The translations under genes were made by a program, and so were the position numbers. From positions 806,001-870,000 of the forward strand of contig NZ_CP091509.1 of the NCBI RefSeq assembly GCF_022870885.1: DNA of 64,000 nt, written 5' to 3'. This document shows positions 1 through 9,094 of this stretch, piece after piece (position 1 is the first letter of the stretch; each line of letters begins with the position of its first letter). Below the pieces are notes generated by a model. The model had not been told where the DNA came from. It did no database searches and was given only the letters and a program-made list of their open reading frames with translations. Origin of the DNA: Neisseria dumasiana (GTDB lineage Bacteria; Pseudomonadota; Gammaproteobacteria; Burkholderiales; Neisseriaceae).

Positions 1-2
1 CC

Positions 3-329
3 GGCATTGTGAAGATGGACGATTTCGGCATGTGGCTGATGAACAAAACCAGCACCGCCGCCCGTGCGTTGGGTAAAGGCATTATCCTGTTTATGCCGTG
101 GTTTATGCGTGCTTTAAGCGTAGTCGGCATGTTGGCGATGTTTTTGGTGGGCGGCGGAATCATTGTTCACAACATCGACTTCGTTCACCACCTGCTTGAA
201 AAATACGGTGTGGTCGAAGGCTTGGCCAGCTATCCCGCCACGTTGCTCGTCGGCCTGCTGACCGGTGCGGCGGTGTGTGCCGTGGTGCTGCCGGCCATGA
301 AGCTGTTCGGTAAAAAAGCGGCGCATTAA
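3..329 (+). CDS. DUF808/YedI-like membrane protein, C-terminal part (cut by window edge)
   Basis: The reading frame is open from the first bases of the window and ends at a TAA, so this is the last ~108 residues of a longer gene; the GTG and ATG near base 9 are internal codons. The motif MRALSVVGMLAMFLVGGGI followed by an HH pair and a second hydrophobic stretch matches the C-terminus of the E. coli YedI/DUF808 inner-membrane family (about 300 residues in full). Two membrane segments are visible here. The family has no firmly established function. A DUS-pair terminator follows directly. Confidence 0.8.
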   Translation, partial: GIVKMDDFGMWLMNKTSTAARALGKGIILFMPWFMRALSVVGMLAMFLVGGGIIVHNIDFVHHLLEKYGVVEGLASYPATLLVGLLTGAAVCAVVLPAMKLFGKKAAH

Positions 330-340
330 ACAATTTATTA

Positions 341-373
341 AAGGCCGTCTGAATCATGTTTTCAGACGGCCTC
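341..373 (+). terminator. DUS inverted-repeat terminator
   Basis: AGGCCGTCTGAA and its complement TTCAGACGGCCT flank a short loop just after the DUF808 gene. This is the usual Neisseria arrangement in which paired uptake sequences serve as a transcription terminator. Confidence 0.8.
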
Positions 374-461
374 AAATCTTAATGGCAACCGTTTTCAGGC
401 ATCGGCAATACATTGCCAAGCCTTGTGCCCATCCCAACCCAATCCGAGCCAAACACATCTT

Positions 462-2006
462 ATGAATGTTTTTTACCAAGCCGAAACCATATGGCGGAAA
501 CCCGCGGTTTATTGGCCGTTGCTGACAGCCATCGCCGCCGCCACTCCTTTAACATTCGCACCGTATTACCATTTTTGGCTGATGCCTTTACTGTTCGGTG
601 CTTTAATCAAGCTCACCGAGCTGCGCCCGCATTATGCGGCGAGAAGTGCTTATCTCTTCGGCTTGATCGGCTACACCGCACAGTTTTATTGGATTCACAC
701 GGCACTGCATACCGTGTCGGGCTTGCCCAATCTGTATGCCGTTCCCTTAACCTTTCTGCTGCCGGCTTTTTTGGCTTTGTATCCTGCTACCGCTTTTTGG
801 CTGGCCGGAAAATTCAATCTCCCGCGAAGTGTGCGTATCGGCTTGGTGCTGCCGATAGTATGGACGATAACCGAATTTGCCCGCGAACGCCTGCTTACCG
901 GCTTTGCGTGGGGCGCGCTGGGTTATTCGCAGATTGCCGAAAACAGCCCTTTGGCCGGTTTCGCACCATTGGGCGGCATTCATTTGGTTACGCTGGCCAC
1001 CGCTTTCACCGGCGCATGGCTGGTGTTGCTGTTGGACGGCAAAGGCCGTCTGAAACAACGTGCCGTGGCCGCAAGCGCATTGGCGGCAGTATTGTTGGCA
1101 GGTTATGCAGCCAAACAGATCGAATTTACCCGGCCAAACGGCAGTTCCGCCACCGTTGCCTTGGCACAGGGTAATATCCCGCAAACATTAAAATGGACGC
1201 CCGAGCAATTCTGGCCCACGGTTGAGCGTTATTACGAACAAGTGGCGGGCAGCCGCGCCGACATTGTTATTTTGCCCGAAACCGCCATCCCCATGATGCG
1301 GCAGGATTTGCCCGATGGTCTAATTGCCCAATTTGCCGAACAGGCACGGTCTAACGGCAGCGCATTGGCCGTAGGCATCAGCCAATACACTTCAGACGGC
1401 CGCGACTATGAAAACGCCGTTATCAACCTTTCGCAATTCAACAACCAAACCCCCGACCGTATTCCGTACTACGCCAAAAACCATTTGGTGCCCTTCGGCG
1501 AATACAAACCGCTGCCGTGGCTCACCGAGCCTCTGTATCAATTGATGAACATGCCTTTGGCCGATTTCAAACGCGGCGGCGATATCCAAACCCCGTTTCA
1601 GATGGCCAATCAGAAAGTTGCATTTAATATTTGTTACGAAGACGGTTTCGGCGACGAATTAATCGCATCGGCCAAACAATCTACCCTGCTGGCCAACGCC
1701 AGCAATATGGCTTGGTATGGAAAATCCAATGCCATGTTCCAGCATTTGCAGCAATCGCAGGCGCGGGCGTTGGAGCTTGGCCGCTACATGGTGCGGGCCA
1801 CCAATACCGGAGCCACCGCGATTATCGACCCGAAAGGCAGAATCGTCAGCCAAACCGTGCCGGATACCGAAGCGGTGTTGGAAGGAAAAATCGAAGGTTA
1901 CACCGGTGAAACACCTTATATGAAAACGGGCGGCTCGCTGCCCTTGGTGATTTTGCTGGCAGTTGCCGCAGCTGCATTGTTTATATGGGGCAAACGGCGC
2001 AACTAA
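462..2006 (+). CDS. lnt: Apolipoprotein N-acyltransferase
   Basis: Lnt N-acylates the N-terminal cysteine of apolipoproteins in the inner membrane, the last step of lipoprotein maturation. The 514-residue product has several N-terminal membrane segments followed by a nitrilase-type domain. The catalytic triad is visible: Glu273 in LPETAIP, Lys339 in YAKNHLVPFGEY and Cys391 in NICYEDGFGDEL. Length agrees with E. coli Lnt (512). I chose the ATG at 462; the frame also opens at a TTG at 423, but those 13 extra residues do not resemble a membrane start. The enzyme would serve the lipoproteins encoded here (TbpB-like, MltB). Confidence 0.95.
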   Translation: MNVFYQAETIWRKPAVYWPLLTAIAAATPLTFAPYYHFWLMPLLFGALIKLTELRPHYAARSAYLFGLIGYTAQFYWIHTALHTVSGLPNLYAVPLTFLLPAFLALYPATAFWLAGKFNLPRSVRIGLVLPIVWTITEFARERLLTGFAWGALGYSQIAENSPLAGFAPLGGIHLVTLATAFTGAWLVLLLDGKGRLKQRAVAASALAAVLLAGYAAKQIEFTRPNGSSATVALAQGNIPQTLKWTPEQFWPTVERYYEQVAGSRADIVILPETAIPMMRQDLPDGLIAQFAEQARSNGSALAVGISQYTSDGRDYENAVINLSQFNNQTPDRIPYYAKNHLVPFGEYKPLPWLTEPLYQLMNMPLADFKRGGDIQTPFQMANQKVAFNICYEDGFGDELIASAKQSTLLANASNMAWYGKSNAMFQHLQQSQARALELGRYMVRATNTGATAIIDPKGRIVSQTVPDTEAVLEGKIEGYTGETPYMKTGGSLPLVILLAVAAAALFIWGKRRN

Positions 2007-2011
2007 GACCT

Positions 2012-2065
2012 TTCAGACGGCCTGTTGCATGCCGTAAAAACACACCATCTAAGGGCCGTCTGAAA
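2012..2065 (+). terminator. DUS inverted pair after lnt
   Basis: TTTCAGACGGCC and GGCCGTCTGAAA are arranged tail to tail around a ~30-base loop directly downstream of lnt. The remaining ~220 bases before rpoH are AT-rich and contain a TATAAT at 2086-2091 without a convincing -35 box; the rpoH promoter presumably lies in this interval. Confidence 0.65.
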
Positions 2066-2292
2066 CGATAAATTCACACAATATGTATAATCTGTGTTTT
2101 AATGTGAACCAATCTTGATAAAAACACTCAAATATTATAAATTAATCAAAATTTCAAAAATACAAAATTTTACCTATTATGTATTGAACCCATACACGGA
2201 AATTCTGTTTAATAAGAAAACCGGGCATCCGGTAAACCACAGAGGCTCAGGCATCCGCCGCAAGCCTTGCACAATATAAGGAAAGCCAACTA

Positions 2293-3162
2293 ATGACAAT
2301 GAATAACGCCTTTGCATTACCCGTCCCCAGCGGCCATGGTAGCTTGGAGCAGTACATTCATACCGTAAACAATATTCCCATGCTTTCTGCCGAAGAAGAA
2401 ACCCAATTGGCGGAAAGACAACAAAAAGGCGATTTAGAAGCCGCCAAACAACTGATTCTTTCACATTTGCGTGTGGTTGTTTCGATTGCACGCGGTTACG
2501 ACGGCTACGGCCTCAACCAAGCCGACTTGATTCAAGAAGGCAACATCGGCCTGATGAAAGCCGTTAAGCGTTTCGAACCCACCCGCGGCGCACGTTTGTT
2601 TTCATTTGCCGTACATTGGATTAAAGCAGAGATTCACGAATTTATTCTGCGCAACTGGCGTTTGGTGCGTGTGGCAACCACCAAGCCGCAACGCAAGCTG
2701 TTTTTCAATCTGCGCAGCATGCGTAAAAACCTGAATGCCCTGTCGCCCAAAGAAGCACAGGAAATCGCCGATGATTTGGGCGTGAAACTTTCGGAAGTGC
2801 TGGAAATGGAACAGCGCATGACCGGTCGCGATATCGGTATTCTTGCCGAAAACAGCGACGACGAAGACAGCTTCGCCCCGATTGATTGGTTGGCCGACAA
2901 CGACAGCGAGCCGACCCAGCAAATCGAGCAGAAAGCCCACTATGCCCTGCAAACCGAAGGTCTGCAAAACGCATTGGCCAAACTCGACGACCGCAGCCGC
3001 CGCATCGTAGAAACCCGTTGGCTGCAAGACGACGGCGGTTTGACTTTGCACGATTTGGCTGCCGAATACGGTGTGTCTGCCGAACGTATCCGTCAGATCG
3101 AGGCCAAAGCAATGCAGAAGCTGCGCGGTTATCTTTCTGAAGACGCGGAAGAAACTGTTTAA
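2293..3162 (+). CDS. rpoH: RNA polymerase sigma-32 (heat-shock) factor
   Basis: Directs RNA polymerase to heat-shock promoters. The 289-residue protein has sigma-70 family regions: region 2 with DLIQEGNIGLMKAVKRFEP and FSFAVHWIKAEIHEFILRNWR, the RpoH-box neighbourhood QRKLFFNLRSMRKN, and a C-terminal region 4 helix-turn-helix (LTLHDLAAEYGVSAERIRQIE). The QRKLFFNLR stretch separates RpoH from RpoD or RpoS. An AAGGA ribosome site lies ~10 bases before the ATG; a second in-frame ATG follows two codons later. It is convergent with the ferritin gene and they share a DUS-pair terminator. The long AT-rich leader may take part in thermal control of translation, which is inference. Confidence 0.96.
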   Translation: MTMNNAFALPVPSGHGSLEQYIHTVNNIPMLSAEEETQLAERQQKGDLEAAKQLILSHLRVVVSIARGYDGYGLNQADLIQEGNIGLMKAVKRFEPTRGARLFSFAVHWIKAEIHEFILRNWRLVRVATTKPQRKLFFNLRSMRKNLNALSPKEAQEIADDLGVKLSEVLEMEQRMTGRDIGILAENSDDEDSFAPIDWLADNDSEPTQQIEQKAHYALQTEGLQNALAKLDDRSRRIVETRWLQDDGGLTLHDLAAEYGVSAERIRQIEAKAMQKLRGYLSEDAEETV

Positions 3163-3178
3163 GGTTTGAATGATGTAA

Positions 3179-3209
3179 AAAGGCCGTCTGAATTTTCAGA
3201 CGGCCTTTG
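3179..3209. terminator. Bidirectional DUS-pair terminator between rpoH and ftn
   Basis: A compact AGGCCGTCTGAA/TTCAGACGGCCT palindrome lies between the convergent 3' ends of rpoH and the ferritin gene and can terminate both. Confidence 0.85.
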
Positions 3210-3220
3210 CCGTATCAGGC

Positions 3221-3721
3221 TTATTTGCCTGCAGCTACCAATCCGGCCAAGTCTTTATCAACGTGATACAGACCTTTACCGTCGTTGCCTACCAAATTGA
3301 TTTTGTCCAAAATCGACTTAAACAAGCGTTCTTCTTCGTGTTGTTCCGACACATACCATTGCAGGAAGTTGAAAGACGAATAGTCTTTTTCACTAAAAGT
3401 AGCTTCCACTAATTCATTGATTTTCTGCGTAATCATTTTTTCGTGTTTATACACGGCTTCAAACATTTCTTTCAAGCCCTTGTAGTTGGTTTTCGGAGCG
3501 GGAATCGTACCGATTTCAGGCATGGAGCCGGTTTCGCTCAGGTAGTCGAAAAGCCGGTGCATGTGTTCCATCTCTTCGGCCGCATGTGTTTTTAAAAATG
3601 CCGCGGCACCTTCAAATCCTTTGCTGTCGGCCCAAGCAGACATTTGCAGATATACGTTGGAAGAATAAAACTCAAGATTTAACTGCTCGTTCAGGTGTTT
3701 GACGATTTTTTCAGACAACAT
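3221..3721 (-). CDS. ftnA: Non-heme ferritin
   Basis: Iron-storage ferritin of 166 residues that oxidises Fe(II) and stores it in a 24-mer shell. Ferroxidase-centre residues occupy the FtnA positions: Glu17, Glu50 and His53 (EEMEH), Glu94, Glu126, Gln127 and Glu129/Glu130. There is no bacterioferritin haem methionine signature. The start is preceded by an AAAGGAGTGATGTC stretch, a strong ribosome site. The ~390 bases upstream contain a Fur-box-like palindrome. The symbol follows E. coli usage. Confidence 0.93.
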   Translation of the reverse strand: MLSEKIVKHLNEQLNLEFYSSNVYLQMSAWADSKGFEGAAAFLKTHAAEEMEHMHRLFDYLSETGSMPEIGTIPAPKTNYKGLKEMFEAVYKHEKMITQKINELVEATFSEKDYSSFNFLQWYVSEQHEEERLFKSILDKINLVGNDGKGLYHVDKDLAGLVAAGK

Positions 3722-3952
3722 GACATCACTCCTTTGTAAAGGGTTGAGGGGAAATGGTTGAAAAACGGTGGTGTGTGCAATAGGGCGGGCGGCTTGTTAA
3801 AAATGCGTCCGAGAAGATTGCTGTTGTTATTGGCTAAGTTTTTATGAACTGCGTTGGTGTGGTAAGGCGATGATTCCGCTTTTATCTTTGAATGTTATGG
3901 TGCCGGAAATATCCGTACATACAAAGATAACACATTCAGATTAATTAAAAAA

Positions 3953-3967
3953 TGATATAGGTTATCA
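3953..3967. promoter_or_regulatory. Candidate Fur box upstream of the ferritin gene
   Basis: TGATATAGGTTATCA matches 12 of the 14 defined positions of the 7-1-7 Fur consensus TGATAATnATTATCA, and lies in a larger palindrome AATGATA-TAGGT-TATCATT (3951-3969). It is ~230 bases upstream of the ferritin start, in the only sizeable intergenic space before it. Fur or Fur-iron activation of ferritin is known in other bacteria; here it is inferred from the site alone. Confidence 0.45.
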
Positions 3968-4025
3968 TTTGATTAAAGTTGGGTAAGCGTTTTGAAAAAT
4001 ACCCGTAGCGGGATGTGGTGATTTG

Positions 4026-4051
4026 AGGCCGTCTGAATTTTCAGACGGCCT
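4026..4051 (-). terminator. DUS-pair terminator after xerC
   Basis: Tight inverted repeat of AGGCCGTCTGAA and its complement ~60 bases past the xerC stop on the minus strand. Confidence 0.75.
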
Positions 4052-4112
4052 GTTTGGTGTTGTTGTATTCAATATTTGGAGAGCATGACTGTTTGAGCCA
4101 AGAAACGTGCGG

Positions 4113-5009
4113 CTACTTTTTTTTGCGTTTGGAGCGCGGATGGGCGTCGTCATATACCTTTGCCAAGTGATCGAAATCCAGTTTGGTATAAATTTGGGTG
4201 GTCGATAAACTGCTGTGGCCGAGCAGTTCTTGTACCGCCCGGATGTTTTGTGCCGACTGGAGAAGGTGGCTGGCATAGCTGTGACGCAGCATGTGCGGGG
4301 AAATGTGTTGCGTGCTGCCTTGCGCCAAGGCCCAGTCGCGCAAACGGTTTTGAATCTGACGTACGCCGAGACGTTTGCCCAAGCGGTTGGTAAACAAAGC
4401 AGATTCATCGGCCGAAGCAATGCGATGCGGCAAATAGGCTTCAATGGCTTGGATACTTTTTGCCGTTAACGGTACGCGGCGTTCTTTGCTGCCTTTGCCT
4501 GTTACATTCACCCAGCCTTCTTGCAGCAGCACATCGCTTAGGTTTAATGCGTTCACTTCGCTAACGCGCAAGCCGCTGCCGTACATCAGTTCAAACAGGG
4601 CGTGATCGCGTATGCTTAGCGGTTCGTCGCCGCTATGCCGGTCGAGCAGTTGGTTGAGCATTTCCTGCTCCAGAGCCTTGGGCAGCCGTTGCGGGGCTTT
4701 GGGTGCTTTGAGCGTTTCGGTCGGATCGGCCTGCATCAGCCCTTGCTGCACCAACCAAGCGCAATATTGCCGCCAGACGGATAGTTTTCTGGCCATGCTG
4801 CGTTCGCCGGTATTTTTTTGCGACAGGTTTTTCAGTGCGGCAACGAAGTGTTTGCGGGACGCAGATTCGTTGTGTGAATCAGGGGGGAACAAGCCTGCAA
4901 GCTGGGTTAAATCGCGCCGGTAGGCGGCAACTGTATGCGCGGATTTTCCTTGTTGCGTCAGGGTTTGGAGATAGTTGTCTTGATGGTCGAAAAAACGGGA
5001 AATCTGCAT
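4113..5009 (-). CDS. xerC: Tyrosine recombinase XerC
   Basis: Site-specific recombinase that, with XerD, resolves chromosome dimers at dif. The 298-residue product has the N-terminal SAM-like DNA-binding domain and a C-terminal catalytic domain. Active-site residues are visible: Arg in GSGLRVSE, Lys in [11 protein letters not shown], His and Arg in [12 protein letters not shown], His in [10 protein letters not shown] and the nucleophile Tyr in IYTKLD. I start at the ATG at 5009 ([10 protein letters not shown]); the 20-residue TTG extension reads into a Correia-like repeat and is unlikely to be used. Confidence 0.92.
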   Translation of the reverse strand: MQISRFFDHQDNYLQTLTQQGKSAHTVAAYRRDLTQLAGLFPPDSHNESASRKHFVAALKNLSQKNTGERSMARKLSVWRQYCAWLVQQGLMQADPTETLKAPKAPQRLPKALEQEMLNQLLDRHSGDEPLSIRDHALFELMYGSGLRVSEVNALNLSDVLLQEGWVNVTGKGSKERRVPLTAKSIQAIEAYLPHRIASADESALFTNRLGKRLGVRQIQNRLRDWALAQGSTQHISPHMLRHSYASHLLQSAQNIRAVQELLGHSSLSTTQIYTKLDFDHLAKVYDDAHPRSKRKKK

Positions 5010-5054
5010 GGTTTGAAGCTTCGGCGAAAAAGGCGCTGGAAAGGCTTGATGTGG

Positions 5055-5196
5055 TATATAGTCAATCAACTTAACTTTTACTAAAACGTTGCTGCCCTTA
5101 GCTCAAAGAGAACGATTGTTGTAAGCCGCTAAAGCGGCATAACTTGTACTGTTTACGGCTTGCCGCATTGTATTAAAAATGTGTTAGTTGGTTATA
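5055..5196. repeat. Correia-like (CREE) miniature element, diverged
   Basis: A ~142-base element with one end TATATAGTCAATCAACTT and the other, in complement, TATAACCAACTAACACATTT. The core keeps the Correia landmarks AGCTCAAAGAGAACGATT, a GCCGCTAAAGCGGC stem, TTGTACTG and CGGCTTGCCGC. The ends differ from the pathogenic-Neisseria TATAGTGGATTAAC form, as expected in another species. It lies between xerC and the HerA-like gene, on the 5' side of xerC. Confidence 0.75.
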
Positions 5197-5218
5197 ACAC
5201 AGTGTGGCCGGTACGTTG

Positions 5219-5250
5219 AGGCCGTCTGAATAATGATATTCAGACGGCCT
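5219..5250 (-). terminator. DUS-pair terminator after the HerA-like gene
   Basis: Inverted AGGCCGTCTGAA pair with a short AT loop, 7 bases past the stop of the minus-strand HerA-like gene. Confidence 0.75.
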
Positions 5251-5256
5251 CTTTAT

Positions 5257-6780
5257 TTATTTCAGTATGTTTTTAATCACGCCCATCACGCTGCGCGAAA
5301 TGGCGCGCGTTACCTGCTTGTTGATCTGATCACCCACGCTGTCGGCCAAATTATAAGCCGCGCCTTGATTGGTTTTTTTGCGGCCGCCGAACAAACCGCC
5401 TAAAAAGCCGTCGACAATGCCGTCTTTTTGCGGCTGCGCTGCCGCTGTTTTTTCCGCTTTGGCTTGTTCCTTTGCCGCCGCTTCGGCCTGCTTGGCTTCC
5501 GCCTGCTGCTGTTCCCGTTCGGCCAGCGCTTCGTAAGCGGAATAGTTATCTACCATGTCTTTATAGTGGCGGTAGAGAATATCTTTTTGGAACTTCCCGT
5601 CGCGTTCGGCTGCGGCCAACGGGGTCAGGTTGGATTGCGGCGGCAACACCAATGCACGCTCCACCGGCATCGGCATGCCTTTTTCATCTAAAAACGATAC
5701 CAGCGCCTCGCCTACGCCGAGTTCGGCAATCGCTTCCACCACATTGACTTTCGGATTGGTGCGGAAGGTTTCGGCGGCGGCTTTCACAGCTTTTTGGTCG
5801 CGCGGCGTGAACGCCCGCAAAGCATGCTGCACGCGGTTGCCGAGCTGGCCTAAAATCGTGTCGGGCAGGTCGAGCGGGTTTTGGGTAACGAAATATACGC
5901 CCACGCCTTTCGAACGAATCAGACGCACCACTTGTTCGATTTGTTCCACCAGCGCGGCGGGGGCGTTGTCGAACAGCAAATGCGCTTCGTCAAAAAACAT
6001 CACGAATTTCGGCTTCTCCAAATCACCCACTTCGGGCAGGGTTTCAAACAATTCGGCCAACATCCACAGCAGAAACGCGCTATACATACGCGGCGAGCGC
6101 ATCAGTTTTTCGGAATTCAGGATATTGATCACGCCTTTGCTGCCTTCGGTTTGCATCCAGTCTTCCAGATTGAGCGCAGGCTCGCCGAAGAGGTTTGCCG
6201 CCCCTTCGTTTTCAAGTGTCAGCAATTGCCGCTGCACCGCGCCGACGCTGGCCGGTGATACGTTGCCGTATTGGCTGCGGTATTCGGCGGCATTGTCTGC
6301 GACGTGTTTGAGCATACCGCGCAAGTCTTTCAAATCAATCAGATGCCAACCGTTATCGTCGGCCACGCGGAAAACCAGATTGAGCAAACCTTCCTGTGTG
6401 TCGTTCAGATTCATCAAACGTGCGAGCAGCATCGGCCCCATTTCGGAAATGGTTACGCGCACAGGAATGCCGGTTTCGCCGAACACATCCCAAAAGCGCA
6501 CGGGAAAGCCTTGCAGCCAGCCGCTGCCCAAACCGAATTCGGCAATGCGCTCGGCCACTTTGCCGCTGTCGCTGCCTGCGTTCACGATGCCCGACAAATC
6601 GCCTTTCACGTCGGCCAGAAACACGGGAATGCCCGCTTCGCTGAAGGCTTCGGCCATGCGGCGCAGGGTAACGGTTTTGCCCGTACCGGTCGCACCGGCG
6701 ATCAGGCCGTGGCGGTTAGCCATTTTGCCTTGTATTTCCAGCGTGTTGCCGTCTGAACGGGCGATGGGGAAAGTGGTCAT
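5257..6780 (-). CDS. HerA-like ATPase, DUF853/YjgR family
   Basis: The 507-residue P-loop ATPase carries Walker [11 protein letters not shown] near residue 28, a DVKGDLSG motif, Walker B-like [10 protein letters not shown] and a conserved [31 protein letters not shown] region, all typical of the YjgR/DUF853 branch of HerA/FtsK ATPases. A low-complexity Ala/Glu/Lys/Gln segment precedes a C-terminal [15 protein letters not shown] tail. The cellular role of this family is not established. The start at 6780 follows CAAGGAC, a good ribosome site; the frame opens 12 codons earlier without one. Confidence 0.85.
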   Translation of the reverse strand: MTTFPIARSDGNTLEIQGKMANRHGLIAGATGTGKTVTLRRMAEAFSEAGIPVFLADVKGDLSGIVNAGSDSGKVAERIAEFGLGSGWLQGFPVRFWDVFGETGIPVRVTISEMGPMLLARLMNLNDTQEGLLNLVFRVADDNGWHLIDLKDLRGMLKHVADNAAEYRSQYGNVSPASVGAVQRQLLTLENEGAANLFGEPALNLEDWMQTEGSKGVINILNSEKLMRSPRMYSAFLLWMLAELFETLPEVGDLEKPKFVMFFDEAHLLFDNAPAALVEQIEQVVRLIRSKGVGVYFVTQNPLDLPDTILGQLGNRVQHALRAFTPRDQKAVKAAAETFRTNPKVNVVEAIAELGVGEALVSFLDEKGMPMPVERALVLPPQSNLTPLAAAERDGKFQKDILYRHYKDMVDNYSAYEALAEREQQQAEAKQAEAAAKEQAKAEKTAAAQPQKDGIVDGFLGGLFGGRKKTNQGAAYNLADSVGDQINKQVTRAISRSVMGVIKNILK

Positions 6781-6885
6781 CAGAATGTCCTTGATAGGTT
6801 GAATGAAGATGCACATATTGTCTTATGAATCGGTGCAAGGCGCAAACGGCTCTTCAGTGATGTTTGCTGTTTCGATTACTAAAAT

Positions 6886-6902
6886 GTGTTGATTGGTTAT
6901 AG
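6886..6902. repeat. Solitary Correia-type terminal repeat
   Basis: GTTGATTGGTTATAG, in complement CTATAACCAATCAAC, matches the end of the element at 5055-5196 but no second end or core is visible nearby. Probably a decayed remnant. The rest of 6781-7195 holds imperfect DUS pairs and AT-rich DNA and no gene. Confidence 0.4.
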
Positions 6903-7012
6903 CGGTTTTTCAGACGGCCTGACGGCCATTTGAAAAATGGCGGGAGTATGCAGATGAGTAAAAATCTTTTAAAGGTCGAATCTTGTAGAGAAAGCGCAGC
7001 GCGCAAAAATAG

Positions 7013-7040
7013 AGGCCATCTGAAATCAAGCAGATGGCCT
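7013..7040 (-). terminator. Terminator with a variant DUS (GGCCATCTGAA), after prfA
   Basis: AGGCCATCTGAA pairs with TTCAGATGGCCT minus a few loop bases, followed by a run of A on the plus strand (T on the transcribed side is ambiguous). Both arms carry the same G-to-A change in the uptake core, so pairing was kept while the uptake sequence was lost. Confidence 0.6.
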
Positions 7041-7195
7041 TAAAAAAAGAATCGATGAAAAGGAATGTAAACCGGCTGAATTAACGGCCTTGCTACGAAA
7101 CGAATCTTAACAAAGTTAAACAAATAGTGCAACTATTTTTTACAGTATTGTGTTGATTTTTACATTTTGGCGAAAATTTTAACGGTTTGATCGTC

Positions 7196-8272
7196 TCAAT
7201 CACCCATTTCGGCCAGCAACTCGGCTTGATGTTCCGCTATTAAAGCGGTGGTCAGCTCTTCTAAATCGCCGTCCATAATAAAATCGAGTTTATGCAGGGT
7301 TAGGTTGATGCGGTGGTCGGTTACGCGGCCCTGCGGATAGTTGTAGGTGCGGATGCGTTCGCTGCGGTCGCCACTACCGATCAGGCTTTTACGTTCGGCC
7401 GCTTCTTTGGCTTGGGCTTCGCGTTTTTGCGCATCATTCAAACGCGCAGCCAATACTTTCATGGCTTGGGCTTTGTTGCTGTGCTGTGAACGGCCGTCTT
7501 GGCATTCCACCACCATGCCGGTAGGCAGATGGGTAATGCGTACGGCGGAGTCGGTTTTATTGATGTGCTGGCCGCCGGCGCCGGATGCGCGGAAGGTATC
7601 GATGCGCAAATCGGCAGGGTTGAGCTGGATTTCTTCCAGTTCGTCTGCTTCGGGCATCACTGCTACGGTGCAGGCCGATGTATGGATGCGCCCTTGGCTT
7701 TCGGTTGCGGGTACGCGCTGCACACGGTGTCCGCCCGATTCAAATTTCAGTTTGCTGTAAGCACCTAAGCCGACAATGCGGGCAATCACTTCTTTATAGC
7801 CGCCCAAGTCGCTTTCGTTGGCGGAAACGATTTCTACCTGCCAGCGGCTGCGTTCGGCAAAGCGGCTGTACATTCTTAGCAGGTCGCCGGCAAACAGCGC
7901 GGCTTCGTCGCCGCCGGTGCCTGCGCGTATTTCGATGAAGATGTTTTTATCGTCATCGGCATCTTTGGGCAGCAACAGCTTTTGCAATTCGGTGTCTAAA
8001 GAGTCAATCTGCGCTTTGGCGGCTTCGATTTCTTCTGCGGCAAAGTCTTTCATTTCCGGGTCGGACAGCATTTCTTCGGCATCTGCCAAATCACTCTGCG
8101 CTTGTGTGTATTGCCGGAATACTTCCACTACCGGTGTGATTTCCGCGTGCTCGCGGGTCAGCTTGCGGTAGTTGTCCATATCATCGGTTGCTTCGGGTTG
8201 GCCGAGCAGGTGGGTTACTTCTTCCAAACGGTCGGCCAGTTGTTGAAGTTTGTCCAAAATTGATGGTTTCAT
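7196..8272 (-). CDS. prfA: Peptide chain release factor 1
   Basis: RF1 reads UAA and UAG stop codons and triggers peptide release. The 358-residue protein has the GGQ hydrolysis motif in [18 protein letters not shown] and the RF1-type PAT tripeptide in [21 protein letters not shown]2 would have SPF instead of PAT. Length matches E. coli RF1 (360). It stands alone between a repeat-rich leader and a variant-DUS terminator. Confidence 0.96.
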   Translation of the reverse strand: MKPSILDKLQQLADRLEEVTHLLGQPEATDDMDNYRKLTREHAEITPVVEVFRQYTQAQSDLADAEEMLSDPEMKDFAAEEIEAAKAQIDSLDTELQKLLLPKDADDDKNIFIEIRAGTGGDEAALFAGDLLRMYSRFAERSRWQVEIVSANESDLGGYKEVIARIVGLGAYSKLKFESGGHRVQRVPATESQGRIHTSACTVAVMPEADELEEIQLNPADLRIDTFRASGAGGQHINKTDSAVRITHLPTGMVVECQDGRSQHSNKAQAMKVLAARLNDAQKREAQAKEAAERKSLIGSGDRSERIRTYNYPQGRVTDHRINLTLHKLDFIMDGDLEELTTALIAEHQAELLAEMGD

Positions 8273-8338
8273 GATATTTATCCGATAGAGGCCGTCTGAA
8301 AATAGTAAATATACAAACCTAAGAACAGCGGCTTGCGT

Positions 8339-8418
8339 TAGGGTCTGTCGACAATTTGCCTAATGGCGGTATTTTTGCTCAAAAAACCGCTTCATCAGCC
8401 AAATGCCAACAGACCCTA
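8339..8418. mobile_element. 80-bp palindromic miniature element (MITE-like)
   Basis: The element starts TAGGGTCTGT and ends ACAGACCCTA, a perfect 10-base inverted end. Beyond the ends the two halves continue to pair almost throughout: GACAATTTGCCTAATGGCGG on one side aligns to GGCATTTGGCTGATGAAGCGG on the other. The whole element can fold as one long hairpin. It has no coding capacity and lies between two oppositely oriented DUS copies upstream of prfA. Confidence 0.65.
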
Positions 8419-8614
8419 GGGCTGGAATTTTTCAGACGGCCTTCATGCTAAAGGTTTAGGCAAGGGCTCGGTTTGGCTGGCTATATAGAGTAGAGGAAAT
8501 ACGGAGAGATTATTTCTGCATTGCCCGGTTTGCTGAAACATAACCAACCATACTCATCACAGCCCAGCCGTTTTTCTAAATCGTTGCCGTTTGATAATGC
8601 GATTTACCGATAAA

Positions 8615-8643
8615 TAAAAAAGCCAGCTAACTTGTAGCTGACT
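8615..8643 (-). terminator. Intrinsic terminator of tRNA-Pro
   Basis: On the minus strand a stem CAGCTA/TAGCTG with a short loop is followed by GC and a run of T, just downstream of the tRNA 3' end. The interval 8419-8614 shows no gene. Confidence 0.75.
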
Positions 8644-8654
8644 TTGTTTATTGT

Positions 8655-8731
8655 TGGTCGGAGTGAAAGGATTCGAACCTTCGACCCCTTGCACCCCATG
8701 CAAGTGCGCTACCAGACTGCGCCACACTCCG
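8655..8731 (-). tRNA. tRNA-Pro (anticodon GGG)
   Basis: A 77-base cloverleaf including encoded CCA. The acceptor stem CGGAGTG pairs perfectly with CACTCCG; the discriminator is A. The anticodon arm is CTTGC-ATGGGGT-GCAAG, giving anticodon GGG, which reads CCC and CCU. The T arm has GGTTCGAATCC. It is transcribed on the minus strand, downstream of the ihfA-MerR-like genes. Confidence 0.95.
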
Positions 8732-8767
8732 ACTCGAAAAGAGAACGTGATTATAAAGTCACATTAC

Positions 8768-9094
8768 TCAACTGGCAAGTGTTTTTTCAATTTCGCCCAG
8801 CATTTTTTGCAGTTCATCCCGCATTTCATCGGCTTGAATGGCAGGGTTGCCTTCTGCATCCAGTGCGTTATGGGTAAAAGTATCTACAAAAGGGGCAAAC
8901 GTGTCTTTGAGCTTGATCAGCTTTAATACGTCGGAACGGGTATAGTTATTGCCGCCGTAGCCTACTACCACGCCTTTTTCATGCTGCCATTGGGAAAATT
9001 GTGCAGGGCTGATTTGCACCAGTTCGCACATTTCGTTCAGGCTGAAATAGCGTTTGGCCGGAATAACAGGAACGGTATCAACGTTGTTTGTCAT
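8768..9094 (-). CDS. MerR-like small DNA-binding protein downstream of ihfA
   Basis: The 108-residue product begins [36 protein letters not shown], an N-terminal winged-helix/MerR-like recognition region, followed by a C-terminal helical part. I start at 9094; this overlaps the end of ihfA by 17 bases in another frame, suggesting translational coupling. The pairing of a short MerR-like gene with ihfA is common in beta-proteobacteria; its target is unknown. Confidence 0.75.
   Translation of the reverse strand: MTNNVDTVPVIPAKRYFSLNEMCELVQISPAQFSQWQHEKGVVVGYGGNNYTRSDVLKLIKLKDTFAPFVDTFTHNALDAEGNPAIQADEMRDELQKMLGEIEKTLAS

Noticed and set aside
5630..6802. 390-codon plus-strand frame opposite the HerA-like gene
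   Set aside because: Serine/proline-rich shadow without domain signals.
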